Origin: Cloacimonetes bacterium UBA5456
GTDB taxonomy: Bacteria; Cloacimonadota; Cloacimonadia; Cloacimonadales; Cloacimonadaceae
Assembly (NCBI GenBank): GCA_002427325.1
Contig: DIQS01000062.1
Location: 1,632 to 15,966 of the forward strand
Direction: 5' to 3'
DNA length: 14,335 nt
Shown piece after piece: positions 7,922-14,335 of this stretch. How positions within the stretch are numbered: position 1 is the first letter of the stretch; the number at the start of each line of letters is the position of its first letter. A model generated the notes under the pieces. The model was not told the origin of the DNA. It saw only the letters and a list, made by a program, of their open reading frames with translations, and did not search any database. The translations under genes were made by a program, and so were the position numbers.

Positions 7922-8862
7922 AAGTTTTAATCACCGGAGCTGCCGGTTTCATCGCATCACATCTTGCGGATGCTTGCATTGCACAAGGGCACGAGGTTGT
8001 CATCGTGGACAATCTTCGCACGGGATACAAGCGCAACCTCAATCCCAAAGCAAAGTTCTATGAGATGGACATCTGTGACCCCGCCATTATTGATATCTTT
8101 AAGCAGGAAAAGCCGGACATTGTGGATCACCATGCCGCTCAGATCTCGGTCCCGCTCTCTGTGGAAGACCCGCTCACCGACGCCGAAATCAACGTGAAAG
8201 GCCTGATCAATATCCTCGAAGCGGCAATAAGAACAGAGGTTAAAAAGATCGTTTATATCTCCTCCGGCGGCGCAATGTATGGCGAAGCAACGCAGTATCC
8301 CACCACCGAGACCTATGATCCCAAGCCGCTTTCCGTCTATGCGATCAACAAAATGGTCGGCGAGGATTACCTTTATTTCTACAAAGAAACATATGGATTG
8401 GACTACACCGTCCTACGTTATGCCAACGTCTATGGCCCTCGCCAAGTCTCTCACGGCGAGGCAGGTGTGGTCTCTATCTTCGTGGAAAAGCTACTCAGTG
8501 ACCAGACTCCTACCTTGAACTGCTATCCCGACGAGCCTCAGGGCATGATCCGCGATTATGTCTTCGTGAAAGACGTAGTCAAAGCAAACCTCATCGCTTT
8601 TGAGAAAGGCAGCGGTGAAGCCTATAACCTCGGCACGTGCATCCCCACCAGCACCCGCCAACTCTATGACGAAATCGCCCGTCAGCTTGGCAAAGAGATT
8701 GAGCCCACGATGGCAGCCGCGCGCAAGGGAGACCTCAAACGCTCGCTTTTGAACATAGACAAAGCAAAGCGCGAACTCGGATGGCAGCCGGATTATAGCC
8801 TCAGCGAAGGCATAGCCGAGGTAATATCCTATTACAAGGCTTTGCAAAGAGGCGAGATATAA
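7918..8862 (+). CDS. NAD-dependent epimerase/dehydratase (UDP-glucose 4-epimerase-like)
   Basis: This extended short-chain dehydrogenase/reductase of 314 residues probably acts on a nucleotide sugar, making precursors for surface polysaccharide. The Rossmann motif is GAAGFIASH (residues 7-15), with Ala13 where most relatives have Gly. An Asp at the end of the second strand (VVIVDNLRTG) favours NAD over NADP. The catalytic set is Ser116 (SSGGAMYGE) with Tyr141 and Lys145 (YAINK), and the 25-residue Ser-Tyr spacing matches GalE. LRYANVYGPRQ and RDYVFVKDVVKANL are typical of the UDP-glucose/UDP-GlcNAc 4-epimerase group, so GalE-like 4-epimerase is the best guess. The exact substrate cannot be read from sequence, and a dehydratase is possible. 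Its ATG overlaps the stop of the NusG-like gene, with AAGGAG five bases upstream. A strong terminator follows 35 bases later, so it ends the transcript. Confidence 0.9.
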   Translation: MKVLITGAAGFIASHLADACIAQGHEVVIVDNLRTGYKRNLNPKAKFYEMDICDPAIIDIFKQEKPDIVDHHAAQISVPLSVEDPLTDAEINVKGLINILEAAIRTEVKKIVYISSGGAMYGEATQYPTTETYDPKPLSVYAINKMVGEDYLYFYKETYGLDYTVLRYANVYGPRQVSHGEAGVVSIFVEKLLSDQTPTLNCYPDEPQGMIRDYVFVKDVVKANLIAFEKGSGEAYNLGTCIPTSTRQLYDEIARQLGKEIEPTMAAARKGDLKRSLLNIDKAKRELGWQPDYSLSEGIAEVISYYKALQRGEI

Positions 8863-8897
8863 GCCTCTCATAAACACTTAAGAATATCCAACACAAG

Positions 8898-8938
8898 AAA
8901 AGGAGCTTATCCAATTAAGAATAAGCTCCTTTTTCTTT
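8898..8938. terminator. Bidirectional intrinsic terminator between convergent operons
   Basis: AAAAGGAGCTTAT (8898-8910) pairs perfectly over 13 bases with ATAAGCTCCTTTT (8921-8933) across a 10-base loop. On the + strand a T-run follows (TTTTTCTTT). On the - strand the hairpin is followed by TTTTCTTG. It sits between the stop of the epimerase gene (+) and the stop of the lipoprotein gene (-), so it probably terminates both operons. Confidence 0.9.
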
Positions 8939-8955
8939 AAATATTATCACCGCAC

Positions 8956-9519
8956 CTACTTCGCGAAATGAACCTCTTTCCCAAAGACATCGACAATGAA
9001 GCTCTCTGACTTCCTAACCGCCGGACTATAGAAGAGATACCCCTCTTTCGTGGCGCCCGGCAGGATGTCCCCAAAGCTCAGTGCCGCACTCATGAGATTA
9101 TAATATCCATCCACATCCTTTTGCCTCTGATCCACCAAACTCGGGCTATCATTCTGCATGGCATCCCACTGACTTAGATACAGCCTTCTCTGATAGTCTC
9201 CCAAGATGTAATCCATTGGGATATGATCATATTGCATCTTTCCTGCGACTATACCAAAAGCCTCGATCGGGAGGCTTTTTTTTGTTTTACCAAGGTTTTT
9301 GACCTGCACATAAATCGGGAAATAGTTATTAGTTCCCAGATCACTCAAGCCCCGATAGCTCTGAGGACGGATTGCGATGCTGAGACTATCCGCTCTCACG
9401 ATCGCAAATCCATCTTCAATATGATAGTCCCCGCTTTGGGGCCGGAAGGCTTTGTAGGCACATCCGGCACCAATCAGCAGGATAACACTGATTATCAGTA
9501 TCTTAACTTTATTCTTCAT
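8956..9519 (-). CDS. Putative lipoprotein of unknown function
   Basis: I do not recognise a named family. With the start at 9519 the protein has 187 residues. It opens with a lipoprotein-type signal: Lys-rich N-terminus, hydrophobic ILIISVILLIG, then GAGC with the lipidated Cys at residue 20. The lipobox has Gly at -3 instead of the usual Leu. The mature part looks beta-rich. A YFPIYVQVKNLGK segment in the middle and ILPGATKEGYLFY near the end recall extracellular immunoglobulin-like lipoprotein domains of the DUF4352 kind; that link is an inference from pattern only. A longer start at 9555 would add 12 residues before the signal; I prefer 9519, which gives a normal signal peptide and overlaps the gyrA stop by 11 bases. 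It is the last gene of the gyrB-gyrA operon. An antisense terminator lies inside the coding sequence. Confidence 0.75.
   Translation of the reverse strand: MKNKVKILIISVILLIGAGCAYKAFRPQSGDYHIEDGFAIVRADSLSIAIRPQSYRGLSDLGTNNYFPIYVQVKNLGKTKKSLPIEAFGIVAGKMQYDHIPMDYILGDYQRRLYLSQWDAMQNDSPSLVDQRQKDVDGYYNLMSAALSFGDILPGATKEGYLFYSPAVRKSESFIVDVFGKEVHFAK
9256..9288 (+). terminator. Strong + strand intrinsic terminator inside (antisense to) the lipoprotein gene
   Basis: AAAAGCCTC (9256-9264) and GAGGCTTTT (9271-9279) form a perfect 9-base stem with a 6-base loop. The T-run continues to 9283 (eight T in total), then G and four more T. This is a textbook Rho-independent terminator for rightward transcription. 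It lies wholly within the leftward lipoprotein coding sequence, where it encodes part of the KTKKSLPIEAFG segment. On the - strand the hairpin is followed by only four T, so it should terminate the sense transcript much less well. Confidence 0.75.
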
Positions 9520-12085
9520 CTTCGTCTTCGGGAATAGCTTTGATTTCATTGTCATATTCCACTTCTTGCACAGGTTTGACTTTCTTCGACTTCTTCAGCT
9601 CTTCCACCTCACGATCGAGCTTGGAATCGTCCTCATCCTCCGGCGGAATGCGAGTGATATCGCGAACGCTGTCATCGGCGGAGAGATTGATGAGTCTCAC
9701 GCCCTGCGTATTTCTGCTGATGACCGAGATATCTTTGACCGCCTGACGGATGATCATGCCTTCGCTGGTGATGATCATGAGGTCGTCGTCATCGGAGAGC
9801 AACATGAGCGAGGCGAGTTTACCATTGCGCTTACTAGTTTTCAGCGTGATAACTCCCTTCGTTCCGCGGTTTGTTTCCGGATATGCAGCGATGGATGTGC
9901 GCTTGCCATAGCCGTTTTCGCTAATCGCCAAGATCGTGGTTTTCTTGCTGCTTTCGTCTTCCATCTGCTCGGCTGTCACCAAAGCCATGGAGATCACATA
10001 GTCCTTATCTCTGAGCCCGATTCCCTTCACGCCGCGCGTATTTCTGCCGGTTGCACGAATCTGCTCTTCGTCAAAGCGGTTGCTGAAACCGTTGCGAGTA
10101 GCCAAGAGAACGTTATCTCCTGCAGAGGAAATCTTTGCTTCGATGAGCTCATCACCTTCGCTGAGGTTGATGGCACGGATACCACCGACGCGCGGATTGG
10201 AATATGCCTTCAGCAGGGTCTTTTTCACCAGTCCGTTGCGGGTGCACATCATGATGTATTTATCATCATCAAAGTCTTTTAGCGTCACAAATGCCCTGAT
10301 CTTTTCGCCTTCGGAAAATCTCACGACATTCACGATTGCCTTACCCCGCGCCGTGCGACTTGCCTCCGGAATTTCATAGACCTTGATCCAGTGACACATG
10401 CCGTGGTCGGTGAAGAGCAGGATATAGGAATGCGCGCTGGCAACGAAGAGATATTGGATGAAGTCCGCATCTTTGAGATTGGATGCACTCAGCCCCTTCC
10501 CGCCGCGTCCTTGAACCTTGTAAGTATCAACCGGCAGACGCTTTACATAGCCGTCATGCGTGATTGTCACCACCATCATATCGTCGGCGATGAGGTCTTC
10601 CATATTGAAGCTGCCGCCGTGTCCTTCGAGGATGGTCGTGCGACGTGCATCTCCATATTTCTCTTTGAGTTCCAAGGTCTCTTCGCGCACCACTTCCATT
10701 CTGAGTTCACGGCGGTCCACCAAGGCACGCAGTCTTTCGATGAGGATCAAGAGTTCGTTATATTCTTGCTCGATCTTCTCCAATTCCATGCCGGTGAGAC
10801 GCTGTAAACGCATATCTAAGATAGCTTTTGCTTGAATCTCGGTGAGTCCGAATTTCTCTTGCAATGCCTCATTTGCTTCCGGCGGGGTTTTCGATGCACG
10901 AATGGTGGCAATCACTTCGTCAAGATGGTCCAAAGCAATGCGATAGCCTTCCAAGATATGCAGGCGAGCCTCGGCATTGCGAAGTTCAAACAGCGTGCGG
11001 CGCAGGATAACGTCATGACGGAACTCGATGAAGTTTGTGATCAAATCTTTCATGTTCACGACTTGCGGAACAGAATCAATCAAGCAGAGGTTGATCACGC
11101 CAAAGGTGCTCTGCAACTGCGTGTATTTATATAAGAGATTGAGCACAACGTGCGCATCGTGATTGCGTTTCACCTGGATCACCACTCTCATGCCATCGCG
11201 CCCTGATTCATCGCGGATATCGCTGATGCCTTCGATACGCTTTTCTTTCACGAGCTCAACCATGCGGTTGATGAGAAGCGTGGTGGTCACTTGATAGGGG
11301 ATGGAGCGGATGATCAGCCTTTCACTGTCATTGGCAAGGGTTTCCACATCCACTTCACCGCGCACGAGAATGCGTCCGCGTCCCGTCTGGAAATAGTCAT
11401 GAATCCCATCCGTTCCCAGGATCATTCCGCCCATGGGGAAGTCCGGTCCTTTCACATATTGCAAGAGATCAAGCGGCTCGAGCTCGGGATTGTCGATGAG
11501 CGCAACGATGGCGTCACTGATCTCGCTGAGATTATGCGGCGGCATATTGGTAGCCATTCCCACGGCGATTCCCGAAGAACCATTGAGCAGGAGGTTCGGC
11601 ACGCGACTGGGAAACACTTCCGGTTCTTTGCGCGTATCATCGTAGTTGCCCTTATAATCCACGGTATCTTTATCAAGCTCGGAGAGCATTTCCGTGGTGA
11701 TTCTCTGCATGCGCGCTTCTGTATAACGCATTGCGGCAGGTGGGTCTCCATCGATCGAGCCAAAGTTACCTTGCCCATCGATGAGTTGATAGCGCATGTT
11801 CCAAGGTTGAGCGAGGCGCACTAATGTGGGATAGACCACCTGTTCACCGTGAGGGTGATAGTTACCGGAGGTGTCGCCCGCGATCTTTGCGCATTTTCTA
11901 AACTGTCCGCCCGGGCTGAGATTCAGCTCGTGCATTGCATAAATGATGCGTCGTTGCGAGGGTTTGAGCCCGTCTCGAATGTCCGGCAGGGCACGTGCAA
12001 CGATGACGCTCATCGAATAGTCAAGATAGGCTTGCTTAAGATATTCTTCTATTTGTGTTGGTATTATTCTTGATTGGTCTGACAT
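9509..12085 (-). CDS. gyrA: DNA gyrase subunit A
   Basis: GyrA is the DNA-cutting subunit of the A2B2 gyrase that introduces negative supercoils. The 858 residues begin with the winged-helix/tower core: DYSMSVIVARALPDIRDGLKP, then FGSIDGDPPAAMRYTEARM with catalytic Tyr121. The C-terminal DNA-wrapping domain carries a GyrA box, QGRGGKG (525-531), one change from QRRGGKG; its presence favours GyrA over ParC. The protein ends in a charged tail with an acidic PEDEDEE terminus. In the quinolone region the residues equal to E. coli Ser83 and Asp87 are Gln82 and Pro86 (HPHGEQVVYP). The start has GGGAG (12092-12096) six bases upstream, and only 11 bases separate it from the gyrB stop, so the two subunits are made from one mRNA. 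Confidence 0.97.
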   Translation of the reverse strand: MSDQSRIIPTQIEEYLKQAYLDYSMSVIVARALPDIRDGLKPSQRRIIYAMHELNLSPGGQFRKCAKIAGDTSGNYHPHGEQVVYPTLVRLAQPWNMRYQLIDGQGNFGSIDGDPPAAMRYTEARMQRITTEMLSELDKDTVDYKGNYDDTRKEPEVFPSRVPNLLLNGSSGIAVGMATNMPPHNLSEISDAIVALIDNPELEPLDLLQYVKGPDFPMGGMILGTDGIHDYFQTGRGRILVRGEVDVETLANDSERLIIRSIPYQVTTTLLINRMVELVKEKRIEGISDIRDESGRDGMRVVIQVKRNHDAHVVLNLLYKYTQLQSTFGVINLCLIDSVPQVVNMKDLITNFIEFRHDVILRRTLFELRNAEARLHILEGYRIALDHLDEVIATIRASKTPPEANEALQEKFGLTEIQAKAILDMRLQRLTGMELEKIEQEYNELLILIERLRALVDRRELRMEVVREETLELKEKYGDARRTTILEGHGGSFNMEDLIADDMMVVTITHDGYVKRLPVDTYKVQGRGGKGLSASNLKDADFIQYLFVASAHSYILLFTDHGMCHWIKVYEIPEASRTARGKAIVNVVRFSEGEKIRAFVTLKDFDDDKYIMMCTRNGLVKKTLLKAYSNPRVGGIRAINLSEGDELIEAKISSAGDNVLLATRNGFSNRFDEEQIRATGRNTRGVKGIGLRDKDYVISMALVTAEQMEDESSKKTTILAISENGYGKRTSIAAYPETNRGTKGVITLKTSKRNGKLASLMLLSDDDDLMIITSEGMIIRQAVKDISVISRNTQGVRLINLSADDSVRDITRIPPEDEDDSKLDREVEELKKSKKVKPVQEVEYDNEIKAIPEDEDEE

Positions 12086-12096
12086 CTATAACTCCC

Positions 12097-13995
12097 TTAA
12101 ATATCAAGGTTTTTCACGTAGCGTGCATTGGTTTGAATGAATTCACGGCGAGGCTCTACTTCGTCGCCCATCAGGATGGTAAACATGCGGTCGGCTTCGA
12201 TGGCGTCGTCGAGTTTAACGGCGACCATACTGCGATTTGCAGGGTCCATCGTCGTTTCCCAAAGCTGATCGGCGTTCATCTCACCGAGACCTTTATAACG
12301 CTGGACAAATACGCCTTTATCGCCAAATTCGGCAATCGCTTCATCGCGCTCTTCTTCGGAAAAGACATAGCGTTTCTGTTTGCCTTTGCGCACCAAAAAG
12401 AGCGGCGGCATGGCGATGTAGAGGTGTCCATGTTCAACGAGCGGCTTCATATAACGATAGAAGAAGGTCATAAGCAAGGTGCTGATATGAGCACCGTCCA
12501 CGTCTGCGTCCGCCATGATGATGATCTTGTGATAGCGAAGCTTGCTGATATCAAAATCTTGACCGATTCCTGCACCCAATGCGAGGATGATGGGCTGGAT
12601 CTTTTCGTTGTTGAGCACCTTATCCATGCGGGCTTTTTCGGAATTCAGCATCTTACCCCAGAGTGAGAGAATGGCTTGGAAACTGCGATCGCGCCCTTGC
12701 TTGGCGCTACCTCCGGCGGAGTCTCCTTCAACGAGGAAGAGCTCAGTCTGAGCGGGGTCGTTGATCGTGCAATCTGCCAATTTGCCGGGAAGTGAGCCGC
12801 TTTCGAGAACGCTCTTACGGCGCGTGAGTTCACGTGCTTTGCGCGCTGCTTCACGGCTTCGTGCTGCCATAACGCTTTTAAGCGCAATGTTTTTGGCAAC
12901 AGCAGGATTCTCTTCGAGATAGATGAGCAGGTTTTCATAGATGGCAGAACCGAGCACACCTTCCACCTCTGTGTTTTGCAATTTCGTCTTGGTTTGTCCT
13001 TCAAATTGAGGATTAGAAATCTTCACCGAAATCACGGCAGTCAGTCCCTCGCGAATATCCTCGCCATTGGGGCTAATCTTCTCGTTTTTGAGCAAATCAT
13101 TGTTTTTGATATAAGCATTCACCGCCGAGGTTAAACCGCGTTTAAAGCCCGATAGGTGAGTTCCGCCTTCAATCGTATTTATATTATTGGCAAAACTGAA
13201 GATATTTTCTTGGTAACCTTCGTTATATTGGATAGATACCTCAAGCTCCATGCCTTCTCTTTCATGCTCGATGTAGATGGGTTTCACAAAGAGCGGCTTC
13301 TTGTTTTGGTTCAGATATTCCACAAAACTGTTGATGCCGCCTTCATAACGGAAGTCGTGAGTCCGGTCGCTACGCTCATCGGTGAGCAGGATGCGCACGC
13401 CTTTGTTGAGGAAAGCAAGCTCGCGCAAGCGCACCGTGAGATAGTCGAAGCTAAATTCAACTGTTTCAAATATCTCCGGGTCCGGCTTGAAGCGGATGAT
13501 CGTCCCGCGTCTATTGGAATTGCCGATGGTCTCGAGCTTGGACATCGGTTTACCGCGCTCAAAACGCATGCGATATTCTTTGCCGTCCGTGTGAACATTT
13601 GCTTCCAGCCATTCGGCAAGAGCATTCACCACCGAGACGCCGACGCCATGCAGTCCGCCGGATACTTTGTATGAATTTTGGTCAAATTTTCCGCCGGCAT
13701 GCAAGACGGTGAGAACCACTTGCAGGGCGGGAAGTCCCGTTTCTTTTTGGATGTCAACGGGGATGCCGCGACCGTTATCGTCAATTTCGACGCTTCCGTC
13801 TGTTTTGATGCACACTTTGATCTCGTCGCAATGACCCGCCAAAGCCTCGTCAATGGAGTTGTCAACTACTTCATATACAAGGTGATGCAAGCCTCTTTCG
13901 CCCGTCCCGCCGATATACATGGCAGGTCTCTTGCGAACCGCTTCAAGTCCTTTGAGCACCTTAATGTTACTCGCAGTGTAGGTTGTGTCTGACAT
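12097..13995 (-). CDS. gyrB: DNA gyrase subunit B
   Basis: GyrB is the ATPase subunit of gyrase. The 632 residues match the short form, without the extra roughly 170-residue insert of E. coli. The GHKL ATPase domain has EVVDNSIDEALAGHC (Glu42 the general base, Asn46), DNGRGIPVD and GGLHGVGVSVVNAL. The transducer segment includes KTKLQN. The Toprim domain has LVEGDSAGGSAKQGRDR and the metal-binding MADADVDGAH. The C-terminus has QRYKGLGEMNADQLWETTMDP. The residue equal to quinolone-region Lys447 of E. coli is Trp446 (LSLWGKM); Asp426 is kept. The start has AGGAGA (minus strand, 14010-14005) nine bases upstream. It is the first gene of the gyrB-gyrA-lipoprotein operon. ParE is less likely because the partner gene carries a GyrA box. 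Confidence 0.96.
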   Translation of the reverse strand: MSDTTYTASNIKVLKGLEAVRKRPAMYIGGTGERGLHHLVYEVVDNSIDEALAGHCDEIKVCIKTDGSVEIDDNGRGIPVDIQKETGLPALQVVLTVLHAGGKFDQNSYKVSGGLHGVGVSVVNALAEWLEANVHTDGKEYRMRFERGKPMSKLETIGNSNRRGTIIRFKPDPEIFETVEFSFDYLTVRLRELAFLNKGVRILLTDERSDRTHDFRYEGGINSFVEYLNQNKKPLFVKPIYIEHEREGMELEVSIQYNEGYQENIFSFANNINTIEGGTHLSGFKRGLTSAVNAYIKNNDLLKNEKISPNGEDIREGLTAVISVKISNPQFEGQTKTKLQNTEVEGVLGSAIYENLLIYLEENPAVAKNIALKSVMAARSREAARKARELTRRKSVLESGSLPGKLADCTINDPAQTELFLVEGDSAGGSAKQGRDRSFQAILSLWGKMLNSEKARMDKVLNNEKIQPIILALGAGIGQDFDISKLRYHKIIIMADADVDGAHISTLLMTFFYRYMKPLVEHGHLYIAMPPLFLVRKGKQKRYVFSEEERDEAIAEFGDKGVFVQRYKGLGEMNADQLWETTMDPANRSMVAVKLDDAIEADRMFTILMGDEVEPRREFIQTNARYVKNLDI

Positions 13996-14090
13996 AATGT
14001 ATTGTCTCCTATATGTTTAAACAGTGTTAAGGCTCAATATTTCGAGCACGCTTTATATTCTGCTATATTAAAACCTTTATCTTGTTGCCA

Positions 14091-14117
14091 GTTAAAATGA
14101 TATGCTATTTCTGTCAA
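14091..14117 (-). promoter_or_regulatory. Candidate gyrB promoter
   Basis: Read on the - strand, a perfect TTGACA lies at 14117-14112. The downstream -10 is uncertain: TTTAAC (14096-14091) is 4 of 6 at a short 15-base spacing, and TATCAT (14102-14097) is a better hexamer but too close. Transcription would begin roughly 90 bases before the gyrB start codon. In E. coli, gyrase promoters are activated by DNA relaxation through their -10 region; nothing here proves this. Confidence 0.35.
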
Positions 14118-14305
14118 GAAAAATATTAAAATAAATTGAGTTGTAAGTGACTGAAATATAATGGATTGTGAATGCGTTGAAAATCAGTGGAAAAATGCTG
14201 TTGAAAAATTGAAAAAACGCAGTCTGAAATCACTTTTTACTCTCGCTGTTTTCAATTCCTAACCATAGCTTCCTTATAGGGTTCAGCCTATGTTCTGCTT
14301 ATGAT

Positions 14306-14335
14306 ATGCTCATGCTCATGACCACATCATGACCA
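14306..14335. repeat. Short hexamer-type repeat cut by the window edge
   Basis: ATGCTC occurs twice in tandem (14306-14317), followed by ATGACC (14318-14323), a 5-base gap and ATGACC again (14329-14334). The 9-mer TCATGACCA is present at 14316-14324 and at 14327-14335. The array may continue outside the window; the visible part is too short to classify. Confidence 0.35.

Larger units (their letters stand above)
13996..14335. other. AT-rich gene-free region upstream of gyrB
   Basis: No supported gene lies in these 340 bases. Besides the gyrB ribosome binding site and a TTGACA element pointing at gyrB, the + strand carries a perfect TATAAT (14157-14162) with only TTGAGT at a poor 15-base spacing. 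Four 9-mers loosely like the reverse DnaA box TGTGGATAA lie close together: 14167-14175, 14175-14183, 14186-14194 and 14199-14207. Three match at 7 of 9 positions and one (14175) at 6 of 9. The right end (14306-14335) holds a short repeat. A divergent gene may begin beyond the window. Confidence 0.5.

Noticed and set aside
7918..7960. Ala13 in the Rossmann loop of the epimerase as a sign of inactivity
   Set aside because: GFIASH variants occur in active members of the family, and the catalytic Ser, Tyr and Lys are all present.
9540..12073. Several + strand frames of 70-240 residues opposite gyrA
   Set aside because: They are antisense shadows of gyrA without ribosome binding sites or domains.
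14161..14265. 34-codon frame (including the stop) on the + strand with a faint look of a DnaA N-terminus (QWKNAVEKLKKRS)
   Set aside because: It ends after 34 codons, no other frame continues a DnaA protein, there is no ribosome binding site, and the TATAAT at 14157 overlaps its start codon. The similarity is too short to trust.

Overview
This window looks like an ordinary bacterial chromosome segment of roughly balanced base composition. It carries core metabolic, RNA-processing and topoisomerase genes packed into short operons. The gene content does not fix the phylum. GyrA reads HPHGEQVVYP in its active-site helix region and GyrB reads LSLWGKM next to the Toprim motif. From memory these resemble deep-branching lineages (Cloacimonadota, Fibrobacterota, spirochaetes, PVC) more than Proteobacteria or Firmicutes. 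An anaerobe of the Cloacimonadota/FCB type is my low-confidence guess; a pyruvate phosphate dikinase and a plant-like long adenosylhomocysteinase would fit it.

Left part, all on the + strand: a non-coding stretch with good RNA-pairing potential (9-143), a TTGACA promoter element, then ppdK (pyruvate/PEP interconversion). A hairpin separates it from the conserved rpsO-pnp pair (ribosomal protein S15, polynucleotide phosphorylase). An intrinsic terminator lies between rpsO and pnp. It is followed by a 75-nt, bulge-free imperfect hairpin in the pnp leader that resembles the RNase III/PNPase autoregulation site known in enterobacteria. After a hairpin behind pnp come ahcY (S-adenosylhomocysteine hydrolase), a NusG-family antitermination paralog with a TTG start, and an NAD-dependent sugar-nucleotide epimerase joined to it by an ATGA overlap. 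The last two look like the edge or remnant of a surface-polysaccharide locus.

Right part, all on the - strand: gyrB, gyrA and a small putative lipoprotein gene form one tight operon read toward the left. It converges on the epimerase gene, and a 13-bp perfect hairpin with T-runs on both sides serves both directions. A second, textbook terminator for + strand transcription sits antisense inside the lipoprotein gene, as if guarding the gyrase operon from read-through.

The last 340 bases upstream of gyrB are AT-rich and contain no recognisable gene. They hold a TTGACA element pointing toward gyrB, a loose cluster of DnaA-box-like 9-mers and a short repeat cut by the window edge. I see no mobile element, CRISPR array, tRNA or rRNA, and no obviously novel multi-gene system. 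The points most worth checking are the pnp leader hairpin, the antisense terminator, the naturally substituted quinolone-binding residues in both gyrase subunits, and the structured region upstream of ppdK.
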